Positions 55,801 through 64,000 of a stretch of 64,000 nt of DNA are shown piece by piece. Made by a program: the position numbers and the translations under genes. The notes below the pieces were generated by a model. The model did not search any database, was not told the DNA's origin, and saw only the letters and a program-made list of their open reading frames with translations. Location of the stretch: positions 311,531 to 375,530 of the forward strand of contig JAYKAV010002353.1 in assembly GCA_035582835.1 (NCBI GenBank). Reading direction: 5' to 3'. The DNA comes from Phoebastria nigripes. Its lineage: Eukaryota > Chordata > Aves > Procellariiformes > Diomedeidae. The stretch's first letter is position 1. Each line of letters begins with the position of its first letter.

Positions 55801-58319
55801 CTCCAGCTCATCGTAAAGACATGGGATTTACACACGCCATGCTAAAATCCTGTATTTTTCTGCATGTTGTAGTGGTTCTGCTTACCGCCTGCCCATCACT
55901 TCCTCCTTCAGAGGATGTCAAAATCTTTTCAGACCCTCAAGAAGTACGATACAATAGTTAAAATTAGTCAGCGTTATGGGTATCACTACTTTTTAACTCA
56001 GGAAACTATACTGGCTTATCAAACAATAGTTTGCTCATCACTTTCAGAAAATTAGTAAAGGTGCTTTTGATACCTGTGCACACAGCATGTGCATGTGTTG
56101 CTGTGTATCCACATCCTCAGGAAAAGAAAAAATGAAGGGTCTTGGTCAAAAGTCAAGTTTCTAATTTAGAGTGAGAGTGAACTTTTTAAACTCCAGCCTA
56201 AAACAAAATTATTTTGATGGTCTTTTATTAAGAAGTTTGAGAAAAGAAAATAATGGTCTGTTTCTGATCCCCANGTGCCCTTCAGCCTTTAGTTATTTTG
56301 CACTGAAGTACAGAAAAAAAACCCACATTATTTTATATCATTATTTTTATACATTTTTCTAAACAAATCTATTCCGACACAAGATTAGTGGGAAAGGTGA
56401 TCTCTGTTGTTCCTATTGCGTATAAATCTAAGTCTCTGGTATGAAAAGATGTATTTATAATCCAAGGAAAAGAACAGGGATTGTCTGATGTGCTACCGAA
56501 AGTTAACAGGTCCCAAGTTTAGATTGGGGATAATGTCATTCTTTGATAAACAGCCACTGTTTCTTCAAACCCAGCTGTCTTTGGCATATCAAATCTGTCA
56601 GAGGTGCTTACAGCAGTGTATAGGTTATTACAACACACAACATATATTCTCATTGAGGCATGTCAAATCACATACCTTTCATCATTTTCATATTTGATGA
56701 CAAATTTAGATTATTATGCACCATATATTGTTTTCAGAATAAACTTCTATTTCCAGGAGTGATGTAAGGTTAAAGTCATAAAATNATGCCATGCATCTAA
56801 GAAAACATTAAAAACATTAATTCAGAAGTTCAGNAAAGATTTATAATCAGTATTTTCAAAGGTGGGAGTTTAAACTTAGACTCTTAATTCATATTTAAGC
56901 ATGTAAAGAAAAGCATTATGGTTTTCAATGACTGCTGGCAGTGAATACTTCTGGATTTCAGAAGAGTTACTCAGCACACTTGAAAATCAACCAGAATCTA
57001 CTTAAATGTCCCCCTAAAACCACAGAAACCTAATTTTGAATAGCTAGATATGAGAGTTGCCTTATGTTGCAAAATTAAAAAAAACAATTCCTTCACATTT
57101 AAATCAACAGATTTCATTACATATGCAGAAATTCATAAAAACAGAATTTATCCATCATAAAATATATACCCATGAGTTGGAATCTTATATATATATATTT
57201 ATATCTAAAGTTCCTAGCCTTTGACATATTAGCAATACTTGGGCCACTATAAAGGACCCTTATCTTCCAGAAGGAAAGCTATTGCAGAAAAAGTGTGGCA
57301 AAAATAGACTGGTCCCATGGAGGGGGAGGATTAAAGAANGACAGAATCTCTCCTTCCTCCGCACATTCACACGTTCATTTGCATTGCTCAGGACTCTACC
57401 GGGTATTAGCTAGCCTACCTCGAATGCTGTGCTTATGCAGAGAAGAGTTTTAAGTATTGAGAGATTTGGGCTAAGAAAATGAACAGAGAAAATAGAAAGT
57501 AAACTGGTAGCAGCTTGCTGTATGCAGAAAGCATAAGAAAATATTTTTCCAGTGGGAAGGGGTTACACATGGATAGATTTAATAGGATACATGTTCCACA
57601 AGGCCTGCTCTGGAAACAACATGTGAATAACCAAAAGCAGAAATACAGCAGGTGGACTGAAGAGGGAGGAAAAATTAAAAAAGAGAGAATGGAAAAATCA
57701 GACCAAGAAAGAACCAAAACACCACCAAAAATATAAACTATACTAGAGCACATAAGCGTCCATTAAGTATAGGAAAGCAAGCAATGAAGAGGAAAACACT
57801 AGAAAATTAATACGAAGTTTTCCTTAACTCTCTTTCTTCTTTCTTGCATTCCTTTGTTCCGAGTTGAGGTTGAGGCTGTAACCGCTTTGGGATAACAAAT
57901 CTTCTCAGTCCCTTTTTGCCAAGTATCTCATTTATAAAGGTTTAATTGGTGTTAAGTATTAATCGGAATAGTGTGATCTCCACCCAAGATAAGTTAATCT
58001 GGCATTACTCTGAAGCATTTTCTTTCCCCTAGTCTGCTGGACTCCCCGAATGTGAGCTATGGCTCAAGGAGCTGCTACCTCAACACCATCTGCAATTCAG
58101 CTCCCAGTGACCTGAAACGCATACAACTCACGCAGGCTGTGCTAGTGGCTTTCACTCAGCTTTATGCTTCCGCATCTNGCTTTAGCTTGACGTTTTTTAG
58201 GCAAGGAAGAAATTTAGACAAATAAAGCTTCCTTTCTTTTTCATCTTGATTACAGCTAAACTTCTCCACTTCTGTCCTTAACACTTACATTTTCTGGTAA
58301 TAAGGCCTGGGCTGGGAAA
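49886..58319. other. Intergenic stretch, no gene supported
   Basis: Mostly AT-rich unique sequence with many single Ns. An A/C-rich tract (51546-51596) and a T-run (52029-52045) are the only simple repeats that stand out. No frame shows homology that I recognise. Confidence 0.5.
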
Positions 58320-58559
58320 TTGGCCCAACAAGTCCAAGTGCCGGGTCCTGCACTTCGCTCACAACAACCCCATGCAACGCATTGGAACAGGCTGCCCAGG
58401 GAAGTGGTGGAGTCACCATCCCTGGAAGTATTTAAAAGACGTGTAGATGAGGCGCTTAGGGACATGGTTTGGTGGGCATGCAGGTGTTGGGTTGATGGTT
58501 GGACTCGATGATCTTAGAGGTCCTTTCCAACCTTAATGATTCTATGATTCTATGATTGC
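58320..58559 (+). mobile_element. CR1 LINE fragment with an internal deletion (plus strand)
   Basis: The first part (GGCCCAACAAGTCCAAGTGC through ACAACCCCATGCAACGC) is from the CR1 reverse-transcriptase region. It is joined directly to the 3'UTR part ATTGGAACAGGCTGCCCAGG near 58380. The copy then runs to the normal end with ATTCTATG units. Several hundred bases normally lie between these parts, so the copy carries an internal deletion. Confidence 0.88.
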
Positions 58560-59479
58560 CTGTGAGGCTGGCAGTCCTCAGATGGCAGGGGTGGTCGCTG
58601 AGATGGCGGGTACATCTGAGCCGCCCTGCCGGGTTCACTTCTCAAAGGGCCGCAATATTTGGATCCCAGCGTTTGACAACATGCAGCCGGCAGAGTGACG
58701 GCGAGACACTCGGAGCACAAGCCAGAGCACGCTTATTTTCCAGCAGGTGAACACGTGAAAAACAAAGTTCCACTTGGTGATGGCATCTTCAATCAGCTAA
58801 GTAATAGGGCATCCTGATTTGTATGAGTTTTATACACTGACAGTGGAAGAAAACATGATCTCTGACTAAATACCTTGACATAGAGGATTTTAGAAATTTT
58901 TTTTTTACATTATCTGTGAAATACCCAATATATAAATACTGTAAGCATTGTTGTAGAATATTGGTGCTGCCTTCCATCAGTTAAAGGCTGTGTTTTGAAC
59001 ACACTAGTTTTTTTACTGTACAATAAAGCACAGCCCAGGGGACAGCTGTATGTCGNTACCTAAAATGCTAGCCATGTAGTGTGTCTCTCCTGTTCGTGAA
59101 CACCACATAGACCCAGTGTGCCGACAGCTGCCAGAAAAATCGCCTGATGTCGCTCTGGACACCCAACTCATAGCAAGGATCGTATCTGTGCTCCTTGGAG
59201 TCAGTAAGAACCTGATTTTCCAAGCAATTGCTAAGCAATTGTCTTTANTTCTTCTGAATTATCACTAGCAGTCTGTATTTTCCACTTGTGGACGAATAAA
59301 AACTATTTACAGGGAGTGGCGTGAACTCTCCAAACAGCATAGCTCAGACGTAATTAACGCAGCAACTAAATAACCACCATTTTTTAAACTCTGTCTCTAG
59401 TCACTATGATTAAGACATTTCTTCTTGATAGACCAAGTTTTAAAAAATATAGATACTAGTGCCTGATGCCCGCGCGACG
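58560..59479. other. Intergenic stretch left of the TEX30 CpG island
   Basis: Mixed sequence becoming GC-rich from about 59470. No gene or repeat is recognised. Confidence 0.55.
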
Positions 59480-59819
59480 TGCACTTAACCACATAACCTG
59501 GTAATTCAGGCACCGCCGACACCCCACAGTTGCCGAGCGCTTGCCGTTCCTGCCCCAGGCGCTCCGGTTTCTCTCCAGGCCTAATCCAGGGACGCCTCCC
59601 CACACCCCTCAACCCAATCCCCCTTCAAAATTCGCTCCAGCGCAGCGCCCGCCTGCAGCCGACACCCGTCCCCGGCCAGGCGGGGCGCGCACCCCACTGC
59701 GCAGCTGCCGCCAGCTCCCCCCCCTCGCTCCGCCATGATCTCTCGCCTCAGACCCCGCGCGGGCCGGGTGCCTAGCTCCGCCCCTCGCCCTTCAGGGCGG
59801 GGCCTTGCACACCTGTCGG

Positions 59820-59824
59820 CCAAT
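59820..59824 (+). promoter_or_regulatory. TEX30: CCAAT box of the TEX30 promoter
   Basis: GGCCAATCA lies about 80 bases upstream of the CRE, a usual distance for an NF-Y site in a TATA-less CpG-island promoter. Confidence 0.55.
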
Positions 59825-59903
59825 CAAGCAGGGCGGCAGCCACCCCCTGGGGAAGCCCTCTCAAGCAGCGGGGCGGTGATAGAGCGGAGGGCTGTCATTC
59901 GCG

Positions 59904-59911
59904 TGACGTCA
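59904..59911. promoter_or_regulatory. TEX30: Full cAMP-response element (TGACGTCA) upstream of TEX30
   Basis: A perfect 8-bp CRE palindrome 22 bases before the TEX30 ATG. CREB/CREM/ATF1 proteins bind this site, and CREM drives many testis genes from similar sites. Use in vivo is inferred. Confidence 0.7.
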
Positions 59912-59933
59912 CGGGTGCGGGGCCGGGAGCGGC

Positions 59934-63719
<3,786 letters not shown>

Positions 63720-64000
63720 GTATTGTTTTTATTACTTATAATTTTCTCTCTTATACTGCCTCTAATGATAGCAATCTGTAATTACTCAATTTTTTAAGTC
63801 TGTCCCGCTTTGGTAAGAAGTGAATGAACAGATGTGGATGACAGGTTTCAGTTTGAGGTGGGCACTAAAAGCTTGCTATCAAACTTGGGAACAAGCTGAA
63901 TAAACTCTCACTAGTCAGTATTGCCTAGGGACAGCAATTCGTCTTATCTGCTGGGAGGACCTCCCTTACAAAGAGTTGAATGCTCTGTAATCTTCATTAA

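Overview
The window is vertebrate nuclear DNA and almost certainly avian. It has split genes with GT-AG introns, several CR1 LINE fragments in the typical bird form (5'-truncated, ending in a short ATTCT/ATTCTATG-type tail), no recognisable SINEs, and the gene neighbourhood TPP2 - METTL21C - TEX30, which in human lies on chromosome 13q33. A solo LTR of a type I recognise from neoavian genomes supports a bird. I cannot name the species. Scattered single Ns and two N-runs (28114-28143 and 49255-49329) show a draft assembly. || Layout: 1-18980 is the 3' part of TPP2 (+ strand): six coding exons from 5535 to the stop at 18229, then a 3'UTR with a polyadenylation signal at 18954. Its introns hold a CR1 fragment (219-1335, minus), an antisense solo LTR (9953-10522) and a second CR1 (10800-11287). 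19416-23148 is METTL21C on the minus strand, tail-to-tail with TPP2. Four coding exons join in frame to 269 aa, close to the 264 aa of the human protein. 23160-59480 is about 36 kb with no gene I can support. It holds a decayed ancient CR1 reverse-transcriptase fossil (29755-30545), small CR1 pieces, tandem repeats, a cluster of short inverted motifs (38310-38673) and a long, nearly identical inverted repeat (40051-40215 against 41435-41590). 59480-60320 is a CpG island containing the promoter and first coding exon of TEX30 (+ strand). Two more TEX30 exons follow at 61904-62134 and 63668-63719, and the gene runs off the right edge. || The three genes are not an operon and have separate cellular roles: TPP2 is a giant cytosolic exopeptidase, METTL21C a muscle-enriched protein-lysine methyltransferase, and TEX30 a small alpha/beta-hydrolase-like protein. 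They form conserved synteny. I found no evidence of a novel molecular system. The items most worth a second look are the ~156-bp inverted repeat near 40-41.6 kb, the full CRE palindrome 22 bp upstream of the TEX30 start codon, and the apparent plus orientation of TEX30 together with the lack of any visible CCDC168 sequence.
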